From: Deltaproteobacteria bacterium
Lineage (GTDB): Bacteria; Acidobacteriota; Thermoanaerobaculia; Multivoradales; JAHZIX01
Assembly: GCA_022601195.1 (NCBI GenBank)
Contig: JAHZIX010000025.1
Coordinates: 62,001-126,000 of the forward strand
Direction of reading: 5' to 3'
Length of the DNA stretch: 64,000 nucleotides
The notes beneath the pieces are model-generated. The model did not search any database and was not told the DNA's origin. It worked only from the letters and a program-made list of their open reading frames with translations. This document shows positions 17,835-28,005 of the stretch, piece by piece. Positions within the stretch are counted from its first letter, which is position 1, and each line of letters begins with the position of its first letter. The position numbers and the translations under genes are program-made.

Positions 17835-17987
17835 ATCTCCAGCCTCTTCCGAGTCCCTATCTGGCGCCTTGCGTCAAGTATTCGGCACCGGCGGTCAAAC
17901 GCCTTTCCTCTCCTCCATGGCACTCTCATCCGGAGGCTCCCGGGAGCATTCCCGAGGAAGCGAGACTTTTTCACGAGGAGGTTTGAG

Positions 17988-19730
17988 ATGGCGAAGTGGG
18001 TTAGTTTGATGTTGTCCTGTTTTTTCGCGGCTTTATGCCTGGTCCCAGCTCTGGCAGACGACGGAGGAGGGTCCGATGGCTCTCCCCGAGACGGCCAGCT
18101 CATCCTCCAATCGGCCTTCGAGTCGGTCGCCCTCGGGCATTGGCAAGGAGAGGAAGGAACGGTCTACTTCTCCAGTGACGCCACCATTCCCTGGGTGGTT
18201 CGCGTTGAGCTTCTGGTCAATGGCAAGCGCTTCATGGCCGATGTGGACTATCACCAGGGCGCCCTCTATCTCGATGGAGGCAGCCAAATTCTCAATGAAG
18301 GGGACATGAAGGCGATCCTCGGTGCCTACCGCAAGATCGGCGTCGCCGAAGTCGCCAAGGAAGATCAATTCGCCCTGATCTTCGTCTATCGGTCCCTCGG
18401 TTTCCTGGCGGAGTCACCGCGAGACTTTGTGCATGCTCCCTTCTGGACTACCCTTCCCCGCATCGTCAACGATGGCAACGGCGAAAGCTATTGGGTGGGT
18501 ATCGGGGGAGATGCCACGGACGGACCGACCCAACCGCCCGGCTCTTCCGATGATGGCTGCTTCAGCGCCCCCGTATGCGGCGGCACCGGAAGCGGCTTGA
18601 GCGACTCGAACCCTTCAGTGATCCGCTGCGTCGAGCACGGCTTCTATTACTGCTCCAACTGGGATTACTACCCCAACGGTCTTCTTTCCGGGGAAGAAGA
18701 CGTCACTTCGAGCGCTCCGGCGGTGCCGCCAAGTTGGTCCGGCGCCGAAGCGGAGCAGATTCCGGTTTGGGGAGGCCCGGAAGAGGGCGCCGACAACTGC
18801 GCCGGACTCTGTGGACCAGGCTGCAACCCGGCAGGGGACCTGATCGGCGGCGGCGGAGCCTGGGGCCTCGGATGCCTAATTCACGATCATTGTGTCTGGC
18901 AGGCGAACGGTGGTGAGGCCAACGATTGGGAGAACAGCCCCTTCTCCTTTGACTGCGGCGCCGAGTTGCACGACGGAGCAGACGATCACTACATGCCCCC
19001 TGGGTTCTGCCCCGGCACGGGTACGGTCGGAGGAGTCGGCTTCTGGCCCCAAGGCTGGTGGGTGCTCCATGAACCGACCTTCAACGTCGTCTCCCCTGCT
19101 CGTCTTCCGGACTCCGGAGCCTTGGGTCTGCTCCCCAGGGAGTGTGCCGCCTTTGTTTGCGCCGGAGTGCCACCGGGGGCCCCCTTCACCTGTGCCCAGG
19201 CCTACGGCTACATTCTGGATCAATGCGATGGTTGCAATCAGGATTTCTTCTACGATGTGACTCGCGGTGGCACCGTACCCACCGTAGCGACCTTCCACTC
19301 CTGCGGTCTGCTCCAATGCCCCGGCCTTCTTCCCGGAGATCCCATCGGCTACCAGAGTTGCGTCAATAGCGATTGGATCAAGGGAGAAAACTCCGCGATT
19401 CGCTCCTGCATCCTGGGAGGAGCACCCACCGTCTGCTCTGCCCCCGACTGCGCGGCGGATTTCTGCTCCTATGAATACAACGCCTTCCTGGCTGCAGGGG
19501 CTGGAAGCCCCGAGGCAACCCTGTGGAATTACTGCCGAATCCGGTGTCAAGACAATGGCTATTGCGGCTCCACCACTCCCCAATGCAGCTTTCGGAGTTG
19601 TCTGGAAACCGTTTGTGAGGACGAGGAAATGGAACCCGACTTGGCTTGCTACGTCAGTGAATATGGAGGTTCCGGCAATCAGAGCGTCTCCTACTTTCAT
19701 AGGTTGTGTCTGGAAAACGATGGCTGCTAG
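17988..19730 (+). CDS. Secreted Cys-rich protein with phospholipase-A2-like HD motif
   Basis: 580 residues with a signal peptide (LMLSCFFAALCLVPALA). Residues 25-165 are a Cys-free domain (YFSSDATIPWVVRVELLVNG). From about residue 185 on the protein is very rich in Cys. Around 265-305 it reads CAGLCGPGCNPAGD, then GLGCLIHDHCVW; the spacing of Cys-Gly-rich loop, then C-x-x-H-D-x-C recalls the calcium loop and His-Asp catalytic pair of phospholipase A2. The remaining ~270 residues contain many paired cysteines. GAGGTTTGAG precedes the ATG. It ends before a strong terminator hairpin. Function uncertain: lipase-like by motif, otherwise unknown. Confidence 0.7.
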   Translation: MAKWVSLMLSCFFAALCLVPALADDGGGSDGSPRDGQLILQSAFESVALGHWQGEEGTVYFSSDATIPWVVRVELLVNGKRFMADVDYHQGALYLDGGSQILNEGDMKAILGAYRKIGVAEVAKEDQFALIFVYRSLGFLAESPRDFVHAPFWTTLPRIVNDGNGESYWVGIGGDATDGPTQPPGSSDDGCFSAPVCGGTGSGLSDSNPSVIRCVEHGFYYCSNWDYYPNGLLSGEEDVTSSAPAVPPSWSGAEAEQIPVWGGPEEGADNCAGLCGPGCNPAGDLIGGGGAWGLGCLIHDHCVWQANGGEANDWENSPFSFDCGAELHDGADDHYMPPGFCPGTGTVGGVGFWPQGWWVLHEPTFNVVSPARLPDSGALGLLPRECAAFVCAGVPPGAPFTCAQAYGYILDQCDGCNQDFFYDVTRGGTVPTVATFHSCGLLQCPGLLPGDPIGYQSCVNSDWIKGENSAIRSCILGGAPTVCSAPDCAADFCSYEYNAFLAAGAGSPEATLWNYCRIRCQDNGYCGSTTPQCSFRSCLETVCEDEEMEPDLACYVSEYGGSGNQSVSYFHRLCLENDGC

Positions 19731-19760
19731 AGCTTGAGCTCCGGAAAGTAAGTCACCCAG

Positions 19761-19797
19761 CTAGCACCAGGGCTTCGAAGCTCTGGTGCTAGTTTGC
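19761..19797 (+). terminator. Rho-independent terminator candidate
   Basis: CTAGCACCAG (19761-19770) pairs with CTGGTGCTAG (19783-19792); the inner bases extend the stem to about 14 pairs around a TCGA loop, followed by a short TTTGCTC tract. It lies 31 bp after the Cys-rich protein gene. Confidence 0.7.
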
Positions 19798-19944
19798 TCT
19801 AGGACGGATCACCCTTGGCTCCCCCACGATTGGGTGGAGACCTACTTCGGGACCTATTTCGGCCAACTCTTCGGTTGCCACCTATTTCTCCTACCTGCCG
19901 CCAAGCTTTCCGGTCGCCCCCCAGATCTCCGCTACAATCCCTCC

Positions 19945-22107
19945 GTGCGTTCCACTCTCAGCTCTCTCGACTGGACCATCATTGGTCTCTATGCCGTCTT
20001 CGCTCTGGCTCTGGGGTCCTATTTCGCCCGCCGGGCGGGGCGAGGGGTGGAGAGTTTCTTCGTTGGGGATAGGAAGTTGCCGTGGTGGTTGGCGGGAACT
20101 TCGATCGTGGCGACGACGTTTGCAGCGGATACGCCCCTGGCGGTGACGGGAATCGTGGCGGCGGATGGGATTAGTGGCAATTGGATCTGGTGGAGTTGGG
20201 CTATCGCTCATCTGACGGCGACGTTCTTCTTCGCCAAGATGTGGCGCCGTTCCGGAGTGATCACCGATGCGGAGATCACCGAGCTGCGCTACGGCGGCAG
20301 GCCTGCGGCAGTGTTGCGGGGAGTCAAGGCGGTCTATTTCGGCCTGTTCGTCAACTGCCTCACCATGGCCTGGGTGATCGCTGCCATGGTGAAGATTTCC
20401 CGAGCCTTTTTCGATGTAGAACCCGGTTGGGTGATCGCCGGTTGCGTGGCGCTCGCGGTGACTTACACCATGCTCGGTGGCTTTCGTTCCGTGGTGATCA
20501 CCGACCTGGTGCAATTCTGCCTCGGCATGGGAGGCGCCCTGGTGCTGGCCTGGATGGTGGTTCAGGGCATGGGAGGCATTGGCGAGGTGCCTCAAGCCGT
20601 GGAGAGCCTGAGGGATGGAGTGCCTGGCCTGTCTCGGAATGGCCCAGCCTCTGCCCATGGGGACGGGCTCATCCCTGCTCTCAACCGAGCGGTGGAAGCC
20701 GGGGGGCATCGGACATTGCAGGACGTTCTCGACTTCGTCCCACCCAAGGACCATCCCACCCTATCTCGGTTGTTCTTCCTGGTTCTCCTGATTGCCGGTT
20801 GGTGGCGTTACGCGGAGGGAAATGGCTATATCGTGCAGCGCCTCGCCGCCTGCCGAGACGATGCCCAGGCCCAGGGAGCGAGTCTGTGGTTCTCTGTCGC
20901 TCACAACGCACTGCGCCCTTGGCCTTGGATCTTGGTGGGTTTGGCAGCTTTGGTGATCTATCCCCAGCTACCCGGCGAGGGAGCTCAAAAGCTCACGGCA
21001 GCCTCCAATGGGCCAGAGAATCTCGTGGTCGAGGTCTCCCCCGCTGTTCTCGACGTCGCCACCGGCGGCACCCTTTCCTTTGCAGTGACCGGAGACTCGA
21101 GCCATGGCCTCCAGGGCTCGAGTGGTCCTTGCCGTGCTCGCATCGAAGGCTTCGAAGCCCCCCTCGATCTATCCGGAGAGGGCACCGCTACGGCTCGCTT
21201 TTCCGGCTTTGCCACTTCGGGAATTTTCGATCTGGAGATTCTCTGCTCCGGCGAAGGTGGTGCTTCTCGCCTCGATGGTTTGAAGTTCTCCGGCCTCCGG
21301 GTCGAGCTCACAGACCGGGAGATGGCCTATCCGTTGATCATGGGGAAGACTCTCCCCAGTGGTCTGCTAGGCCTGGTGGTGGCAAGCCTGCTGGCCGCTT
21401 TCATGAGCACCATCGACACCCACACCAACTGGGGCGCTTCCTATTTGGTGCAGGATCTCTACCGGCGTTTCATCAAGCCGGATGCTCCAGAAAAGCATTA
21501 TGTGACCGTCAGCCGCTTAGCCATCCTGCTGATGGGAATCTTGGCTGGGGTCACGGCGCTGTTCATTCAGGACATCGCTTCTGTTTGGCGATTTCTGGTC
21601 GCCGTCGGGGCTGGGTTGGGCAGCGTCGCAGCGGCTCGTTGGTACTGGCCCCGAGTCACCGCCCATGCCGAATTCGCCGCTCTCGGCGTCACCACCCTCC
21701 TCGCCGTCGGCCTGGAGGTTTTCGCCACCCCCACTCTGTTCGGTGGGCCCAACCCTTGGTTTCTGGTCGCGGTGCCCGGCTGGGCGAAGATCGCCACCAT
21801 CGCCACCGCCAGCTTGGCATGCTGGATCCCGGTCGCTCTTTGGGGGCCAGCCAATGACCCTGCAGTGCTCCAAGCCTTCGCCCAAAAGGTGCGCCCTGCG
21901 GGGCCCGCCTGGAGACTCTATAGAACCGGCCCGACAGAGCGCCTGAGTCCTTTGGCACTGCGTTTCGCGGCTGGCGCAGGAGTGGTTTTCGGCACTCTTT
22001 TCGGCCTCGGCGAGATCCTTCTCGGCTCGGTTCTCCAAGGGATAGGAATGATCACCTTGGCCGCCCTGTTACTCGGGTGGATTCTTCGCCCCATCCCCGC
22101 CGACTAA
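19945..22107 (+). CDS. Sodium/solute symporter with an inserted soluble domain
   Basis: 720 residues of the SSS family (sodium-coupled uptake, inner membrane). The start is taken as GTG at 19945, because the first helix (DWTIIGLYAVFALALGSYFA) begins there; an upstream ATG at 19786 would add a non-membrane extension. SSS motifs include FFVGDRKLPWWLAGTSIVATTFAADTPLAV and the later FMSTIDTHTNWGASYLVQDLY. Between residues about 343 and 460 there is a non-membrane insert of about 115 residues (VSPAVLDVATGGTLSFAV, ILCSGEGG) that ordinary SSS members lack. A TACAAT sits 6 nt before the GTG, suggesting a leaderless or very short-leader transcript. Substrate unknown. Confidence 0.85.
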   Translation: MRSTLSSLDWTIIGLYAVFALALGSYFARRAGRGVESFFVGDRKLPWWLAGTSIVATTFAADTPLAVTGIVAADGISGNWIWWSWAIAHLTATFFFAKMWRRSGVITDAEITELRYGGRPAAVLRGVKAVYFGLFVNCLTMAWVIAAMVKISRAFFDVEPGWVIAGCVALAVTYTMLGGFRSVVITDLVQFCLGMGGALVLAWMVVQGMGGIGEVPQAVESLRDGVPGLSRNGPASAHGDGLIPALNRAVEAGGHRTLQDVLDFVPPKDHPTLSRLFFLVLLIAGWWRYAEGNGYIVQRLAACRDDAQAQGASLWFSVAHNALRPWPWILVGLAALVIYPQLPGEGAQKLTAASNGPENLVVEVSPAVLDVATGGTLSFAVTGDSSHGLQGSSGPCRARIEGFEAPLDLSGEGTATARFSGFATSGIFDLEILCSGEGGASRLDGLKFSGLRVELTDREMAYPLIMGKTLPSGLLGLVVASLLAAFMSTIDTHTNWGASYLVQDLYRRFIKPDAPEKHYVTVSRLAILLMGILAGVTALFIQDIASVWRFLVAVGAGLGSVAAARWYWPRVTAHAEFAALGVTTLLAVGLEVFATPTLFGGPNPWFLVAVPGWAKIATIATASLACWIPVALWGPANDPAVLQAFAQKVRPAGPAWRLYRTGPTERLSPLALRFAAGAGVVFGTLFGLGEILLGSVLQGIGMITLAALLLGWILRPIPAD

Positions 22108-22207
22108 CTCCTTGGACTATTTACCTCCAGGGTCCCGCACAGCCACGCTCTTTGAGGGATAATTCCCCAATGCTGTGGTTTGACTTCACTCTTTCGATCG
22201 GTCCCTT

Positions 22208-24954
22208 GTGACGGTCCGCCCTCCCGGCCAGGGTTTCTCCGCTGGTAACCGCATCTCCCATTTCGAGATCGTCGAGCTCTTGGGAGCAGGCGGTATGGAG
22301 AGGTCTACCGAGCGCGAGACCTCCGCCTGGGTCGAGAGGTGGCAGTCAAAGTGCTCAGCGCCCAGCGCAGCGACGACCCGGAGTACCGCAGCCGTTTCGA
22401 GCGAGAGGCGCGGGCCGTAGCGAGTCTTTCTCACCCCAACATCCTTCGACTCTTCGATGTGGGGGATGAGGACGGCGTATTCTTCGCGGTTTCAGAGCTC
22501 TTGGAAGGAGAGCCTCTGCGCCAGCGGCTGGACCGCAGCCGCCTTTCGATCACAGAGCAGCTGCAGATCGGAAGAGAGATCGCCATCGGCCTGGAAGCCG
22601 CCCATGCTAAGGGTGTGGTTCACCGGGATCTCAAGCCGGAAAACATCTTCCTGACCACCGACGGCAGATTGAAAATTCTCGACTTTGGCTTGGCCGTCTT
22701 TCGCGATGGCGCTGCCCCGCCACTTCCGGAAGACTCTGATGCCGCCAAAGAGTTCTCCGCCGCCAAGACTCGCACCGGCGACATCCTGGGGACGGCCGGA
22801 TACCTATCTCCGGAACAAGCTCGCAGCCAATCGGTCGACTCCCGCAGCGACATCTTCGCCCTCGGGGCGGTGCTCTACGAAATGGCTGCGGACCGGCGAG
22901 CCTTCGAGGGAGATACCGCCATAGACACCCTTCTCGCTATCGTCCGGGACCAACCCGCGGCGCTTCCGGAACAGATTCCCGAGGCCTTGAGCCAGATCAT
23001 CTTCACCTGCTTGGAGAAGAAGGCGGAAGACCGCATTCAGGCCGCCAAAGACGTCGCCATCTGTCTTGGCCTGATCACCGCTCTTCCTTCGCCAGGGTCC
23101 TCTCCTCGAGGACCTTCTGATGGGGACTTTTCAGGTGACCATTCTTCCGGGACAGGAGCAGGGGCCCAAAAAAAGAAAAATTCCGTGGGATTGACTGCAG
23201 CCGCAGCAGTCTTGGCGGCCCTCACCGCCGGTGGCCTCGCTTGGTGGTGGAGGACTCCGGAGCCCTTGGAGCCCCCTCGGCTCCAGTACCTCACCTATGC
23301 CGGTCGCGACTCCTCCCCCGCGGCAGCCCCGGACGGGCGCTGGATCGCCTTTTCCTCGGACCGGGACGGCACGCAGCGGATCTGGCTCAAGCAGCTCGCT
23401 AGCGGCAATGAGTCGCCTCTCACGGAAGGACCGGATAGCTCGCCCCGTTTTTCTCCGGACGGCGAACGGATTTTGTTTTCACGCACCGAAGGCCTGACTC
23501 GTTCTCTGTACCGCATCCCCACCCTCGGAGGAAAACCACGGCGACTGGTGGAAGACGCCGGTAGCGGCGACTTTTCCCCGGACGGTCAAAGCCTCGCCTT
23601 CGTGCGCTGGCTCAAGGCTGGGGATCGAGACAGCTCCATGGTCGGCATCGTCAGCGCCGATGGCGGATCCCAGCGGACCTTGGCGACCCTCCAAGGTCAA
23701 ACGGTGACGGCTCCTCGGTGGTCTCCCGATGGCAGCGCCATCGCCGTGGTGGAAACCGGGCATTCCAATGACGTGGCCGTGTTTGTCATCCAGGTGGCCG
23801 ATGGATCGGTACAGCGCCTGCGCAGCTCAGATCCAGTGGGTGGCCTGTCTTCCGCCGTTTGGACCTCGAAGGGAGACGAGATCGTCTACGCTTTTTCCCC
23901 GGGTCTCACTTCCCGCCAGGGAGGAGGCTCCCGCATCGTGCGCCAGAGCCTGGACGGAGCCAGTGCGACCCTTCTGTGGCATCCGGAGGTCATTCAGTCC
24001 CTCGACCGCATGAGTGATGGCCGCCTGGTGGTCGAATCCCAAACCGCTTCCATGGACCTCGCAGTGGTCGACCTTGATCCGGCCGATCGCAGCCATCATT
24101 GGTTCACCCACGGCTCCAGCACCGATCGCCAACCGGTCTACTCCCAAGATGGGCGTTGGGTGGTCTTTTCCTCCAATCGCAGTGGCAACCTGGACCTTTG
24201 GCGTGTCTCCACCGAGTCCGGAACTCTGCAGCGCCTCACCGACCATCCGGCCGACGACTGGGATCCGGCCATCCTGCCGGATGGAGGCATCGTCTGGAGC
24301 TCCAACCGCAGTGGCAATTTCGAGATCTGGCGAGCCGAAAAGGACGGCACTGTTCCCCGGCAACTGAGCCAAGATGGCGTCATCGCCGAGAATCCGTCGA
24401 CCTCTTCCGATGGCCAGGTGATCGTCTACAACTCTCGCAACCCTCGAGCCACCGGCATGTGGCGCATGGGGCTTCAGGGGGAGGATCCCCGCCTGCTCAT
24501 TCCCGGCGTCACCCGTCTGCCGGAAATCTCTCCCGATGGAGAGTATGTGCTCTTTCTTTCTCGCATTCGCCTGGACCGGTTGTCTTTGCGGGTCGCTCGC
24601 CTGGCGACGGGGGAGCTACTCCCCTATGAAGTGGTGGTCTCCTCCACCGGTGGTCGTGCCCGCTGGCTGCCCGACGGCTCCGCCATCGCTTTCACCGCTC
24701 CGACGGCGGACGGACGCCTGGGAATCTACACCTACCCCTTCGACCCTCAACAGGCACCGGAAGGGCTTCCGACTCTGGTCGTGGAGTTGGGCCCGGGCAT
24801 CAGTGCGGAATCCTTCGACATCTCTCCCAACGGCACGGGCCTCACCTATGCTGCCCAGAGCCAGGACGTTTCGAGCTTGATGTTGGTAGACCTGGGCAAT
24901 CAGAAGAGGCCGCAGGATTCGGCTCCCCAACAACCCCTCAGCCCAGCTCCCTGA
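22208..24954 (+). pseudogene. Ser/Thr protein kinase with TolB/PD40 propeller; frame broken by one missing G
   Basis: A PknB-type kinase gene common in Acidobacteriota. From the GTG at 22208 the frame reads RISHFEIVELLGAGGM, then is lost. One extra G at 22297-22298 would restore the glycine loop GAGGMGEVYRARD and join it to AVKVLSAQ. The +1 frame then continues intact: HRDLKPENIF (catalytic loop), LDFGLAVF (Mg-binding), GTAGYLSPEQARSQ (activation segment), a membrane helix (LTAAAAVLAALTAGGLAWWW) and a C-terminal propeller of PD40 repeats (SPDGQSLAFVRW, VYSQDGRWVVFSSNRSGN). Either a real frameshift or a homopolymer sequencing error. If intact, it is a transmembrane sensor kinase with a periplasmic propeller. 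Confidence 0.8.
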
Positions 24955-25002
24955 ACCACCAGAAATAGTGAGCCGGGGAAGTGGCTCTCGCGGGGGTGGT
25001 TT

Positions 25003-26244
25003 TTATGGGGTTGGCGGAACGGCTCGATAGCCTCGCCGGGTACGCACCTTGAGGCCTGACTTGCGGACCTTGACCTCCAGTTGATGCCACCCTTCGGTCT
25101 GAGCGGTCGGCTGCGGGTAGTAGCCGATGGCGATCTGCTCTCGAAGCTCCTGAATCACCTCTTGGAGAGCTCCCTCTATCTCTTGCGGGTGGAAGACTCT
25201 CAGAACTCGGCCACCGGAGTCCTCCACCGCCCGCCTCAATAACTTGAGCTGACGCTGAATTTCTTCGGGAGACCGAAAAGAATGATGTAACCCGAAGAGA
25301 GACTCGTCCGGGCGGTCCGAGATCTCCACCCAGTAGAGCATGGTCTGGCTGTCCCGCACCGTAGCGAGAACGTCTTCCATGGACAGCACACTGTGAACAT
25401 CCGCGCCGTCGGAGAGCAGAATCACCACCCGGCGCCCCAGCCGCCCCTCGGTGAGGGTCACTGCCCAGAACAGGTGATCGTAGAGAGCGGTACCACCGGA
25501 AGACTGCCCCGTGGGGAATTTCGCTGTCAGTTCCTCCGCATCGTCGGTGAAAGAGCTCGAATCCAGGAGGCGATCCGCGAAGACCATGAGCTTGATCTCA
25601 TCGTGGGGCACCATGGAATCGACGAAAATCCGGCCTCCTCTCTTGACGGCGGCCAACTGGGGACCTGCCATGCTGGTACTAGCATCCAACAGGAGGACCG
25701 CCGTAAAGGGAATCTCTCCCTTGCCGAGGGTGACGATACTCTGCTTCACTTTGTTGTCGCGGACGGAAATGTCCACCGGGCTCAGATCTGTCACCCGGCG
25801 CCCCTTGCGGTCCGTAACCGTCGCAAAGACTTGCTGTAGCTTTAGGGAAACGTCTTCGTCGATGCGAATCGCCGGAGTCACCCTTTCGGCTCGGCCGGTC
25901 ACCCCGGAAACACCGATCGCTTCGACGGCAAAGAGGTGTTGGCGATTCTCTCCTCCCACGTCCACGGGGAGTTGGTACTCCTGGGCCAAGGCATCTGAAG
26001 TGGGGTCCGAGGTAGGGACTGGACTGAGGGGGCCGATCCGGCGACCGTCTACCGACAACACCACCTGCTCCAATGGCTCCTCGGCGGTCACTCGGACCCG
26101 AACCTCAACCCGATCGAAGACCGCCTCTCCGGGAGGGGGCTCGAGGATTTCCACGGCGATCTCTGCCCCTAACTCTGCCTCTGCCTCAGGGGCCCAGACA
26201 CCTAGGGTGAGCACCACCAAGCCAAGGATCACGAGGGACTTCAA
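25003..26244 (-). CDS. Secreted VWFA-domain protein (acidobacterial type)
   Basis: 413 residues from a TTG at 26244, which overlaps the upstream stop by 4 nt (TTGA) and has CAGGAGA before it. Residues 1-25 are a signal peptide (SLVILGLVVLTLGVWAPEAEA). Residues 30-180 are Ig/beta-rich, and residues 190-390 form a von Willebrand A domain with the MIDAS motif DASTSM, then SGGTALYDHLF and VVILLSDGADVHS. This matches the VWFA-related acidobacterial family, whose members end in IGYYP and [KR]VRTRRGY, as here. It is translationally coupled to a TPR protein and probably works with it in the cell envelope. Confidence 0.85.
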   Translation of the reverse strand: MKSLVILGLVVLTLGVWAPEAEAELGAEIAVEILEPPPGEAVFDRVEVRVRVTAEEPLEQVVLSVDGRRIGPLSPVPTSDPTSDALAQEYQLPVDVGGENRQHLFAVEAIGVSGVTGRAERVTPAIRIDEDVSLKLQQVFATVTDRKGRRVTDLSPVDISVRDNKVKQSIVTLGKGEIPFTAVLLLDASTSMAGPQLAAVKRGGRIFVDSMVPHDEIKLMVFADRLLDSSSFTDDAEELTAKFPTGQSSGGTALYDHLFWAVTLTEGRLGRRVVILLSDGADVHSVLSMEDVLATVRDSQTMLYWVEISDRPDESLFGLHHSFRSPEEIQRQLKLLRRAVEDSGGRVLRVFHPQEIEGALQEVIQELREQIAIGYYPQPTAQTEGWHQLEVKVRKSGLKVRTRRGYRAVPPTP

Positions 26245-27389
26245 GATCCGGTCTCCTGACGAAGTTGGAGTAGAGACAGGCCTCGTTCGAGATCCTGCCA
26301 GGCCTTCTCCAGCACCTCTCCCAGGGCCAACTCCAGAGGCACCATCTCTTCTTGGGGCCATTCGTTGTATTCGAGGCGAGAGGAAGGTGGGGAAAGCTCC
26401 AAGGTCTCCTCTAGCTCCGCCAGCCTCCCCACTCCAGCCAAAGCAGATCCATCTGCGGCGCCGGCCCTATCTCTTCGCAACAGAAAGGTCTCCAAGAGGA
26501 GCAGACTTTGCTCTTCGGGAAAGGCCCTTCTCGCCTGCTCCAGGACCTGTAGAGCTTGCGTCCCGTCTCCTTTCTGGCTCAGCAACCGGGTCAACTCCTG
26601 GTGCGCCATCACCCGGATCCATGGGGAAGTCGGTGCCGACAGGAGACTCTGGAAGCGGGCCTCGGCGGCCGAGACTTTTCCCAGTCGAGCTTCCACTAGT
26701 GCCAAGCGAAGCCGGGCCTCCTGATCATCGGGAGCTACCTCCATCAATTCGAGCAAGTATGTCCGGGCCTGGGGATAGTTGCCGAGTTTTTCCTCGAGGG
26801 ACGCCGCCGCGTGGAGCAGGGATGGGTCTGACGGTGCGACTTTCAGAGCCCGGAGAAACGTCGACCTCGCTCCATCCATGAATCCATGATCTCGCTGCAG
26901 GAGGGCCATGGAAGTGAGCAGGTGCCCTTTGACCGCGGCCACCTCCGGATCCTTAGATTTCGCGCCGTAGAGCTGCAGTGCTTTGTCAAAGGCGATCAGT
27001 TGGTTCTGTGCCAGGGACGGCTCCCGAAGCTCCTGGAGGCGATCGAAGGTATCTCGATGCAGGGCCGCGATCGCCAACCCACAAGCCTGGCTACAAACCG
27101 CTTCCAGGCGTTCCCCATAGAGGGTTGGCATGGAGTCCAACAGCCCTACCGTATGCCCCTCCCGTTGGATACAGCGGTAGAGCTCAGCCAGCTGATAAGC
27201 CGCCAGCTGAGTCTTTCCCTGGGCACCAATTCGAAGGATTTTCTGATACGCCTGGTTGGCGTTCTCTGGGTGACACCGACCCGCCTGTGCAGTGACCAGA
27301 ATGGGTGAGAAAAGGCCGCAAAAAAGGGCTCCCAAGAGGACTCCATAGCGGCCAGGTTGCCGGAGAAGAATCGCAATACTTGACTTCAT
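26241..27389 (-). CDS. Secreted TPR-repeat protein
   Basis: 382 residues with a signal peptide (YGVLLGALFCGLFSPILVTAQA). The mature part is helical, with tetratricopeptide repeats from about residue 45 to 330 (AYQLAELYRC; ALKVAPSDPSLLHAAASLEE; LLELMEVAPDDQEARLRLALVE). The C-terminal 50 residues are acidic and unassigned. Its TGA overlaps the TTG start of the VWFA protein, so the two are made together. TPRs usually mediate protein binding, and the partner is probably the VWFA protein. Confidence 0.8.
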   Translation of the reverse strand: MKSSIAILLRQPGRYGVLLGALFCGLFSPILVTAQAGRCHPENANQAYQKILRIGAQGKTQLAAYQLAELYRCIQREGHTVGLLDSMPTLYGERLEAVCSQACGLAIAALHRDTFDRLQELREPSLAQNQLIAFDKALQLYGAKSKDPEVAAVKGHLLTSMALLQRDHGFMDGARSTFLRALKVAPSDPSLLHAAASLEEKLGNYPQARTYLLELMEVAPDDQEARLRLALVEARLGKVSAAEARFQSLLSAPTSPWIRVMAHQELTRLLSQKGDGTQALQVLEQARRAFPEEQSLLLLETFLLRRDRAGAADGSALAGVGRLAELEETLELSPPSSRLEYNEWPQEEMVPLELALGEVLEKAWQDLERGLSLLQLRQETGS

Positions 27390-27462
27390 TACCTATTGGC
27401 AACTCGAGAGACGAAGCAAGTATTCCGCACCGAATCTCTCGGACACCTAGGAAGAAACTAAA

Positions 27463-28005
27463 TCAAGGGAATGAGGGTTCCGCTCCCACCAGCCGGGAGT
27501 CGAAGGCAAAGGCTTCCGGCACCATGGCCTCGATGGCAGCAAACTCCGGATGTCGAGGGTTGAGCAGAAAATTCCACTCCTGGGGGATCACCGCTGAAGG
27601 CACGGCGAGGGCGGCGCTCGCTCCACTGCGTGCCCACCGGCTTCCCAGATCTTGAAGGTCTGCCGACGCTGGATAGCGACGCCAAGTATCGGGTAGAGCT
27701 TGCGGGTCCAAACGCAAAACTGGAAGGTCGGCCGGCAGGATAGCGGCGATGCTGACCATCTCGTCCGGCAAGGTATCCGGCCCCACTTGGACCAGAGCTT
27801 CGAGGCAGGCTAAGGAAAGGGATTGGGATGCGTACACCACGGCGATCCCACGGTGATTCCACCGGCCTCCATAACGCCTGGCCCCCTCCCCTTCAAAGGC
27901 GCGATCTCGATACCGGCCTGAGGTCAGACGATAGATCGTCCGCGGCGAGTCTCGCCAGTTGAGCCAAGGGGTTGGGCCGGAGTCCAAGTCAGCTGTAGAC
28001 GCCAT
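27463..28005 (-). CDS. RES-domain toxin (MbcT-like NAD+-degrading)
   Basis: 180 residues of the RES family, named for its Arg-Glu-Ser motif. YRLTSGRYRDRAFEGEGA (residues 25-42), RYGGRWNHRGIAVVYASQSLSLACLE and EWNFLLNP are characteristic. Known RES toxins of type II toxin-antitoxin systems degrade NAD+. The start overlaps the upstream Xre/MbcA-type antitoxin by 17 nt, as is usual in these pairs. Likely autoregulated by the complex through operators at 28498-28558. Confidence 0.9.
   Translation of the reverse strand: MASTADLDSGPTPWLNWRDSPRTIYRLTSGRYRDRAFEGEGARRYGGRWNHRGIAVVYASQSLSLACLEALVQVGPDTLPDEMVSIAAILPADLPVLRLDPQALPDTWRRYPASADLQDLGSRWARSGASAALAVPSAVIPQEWNFLLNPRHPEFAAIEAMVPEAFAFDSRLVGAEPSFP

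Noticed and set aside
20181..21857. A 558-codon plus-strand frame
   Set aside because: It lies wholly within the symporter gene in a shifted frame, and its Arg/Ser/Pro-rich translation has no membrane helices or motifs.
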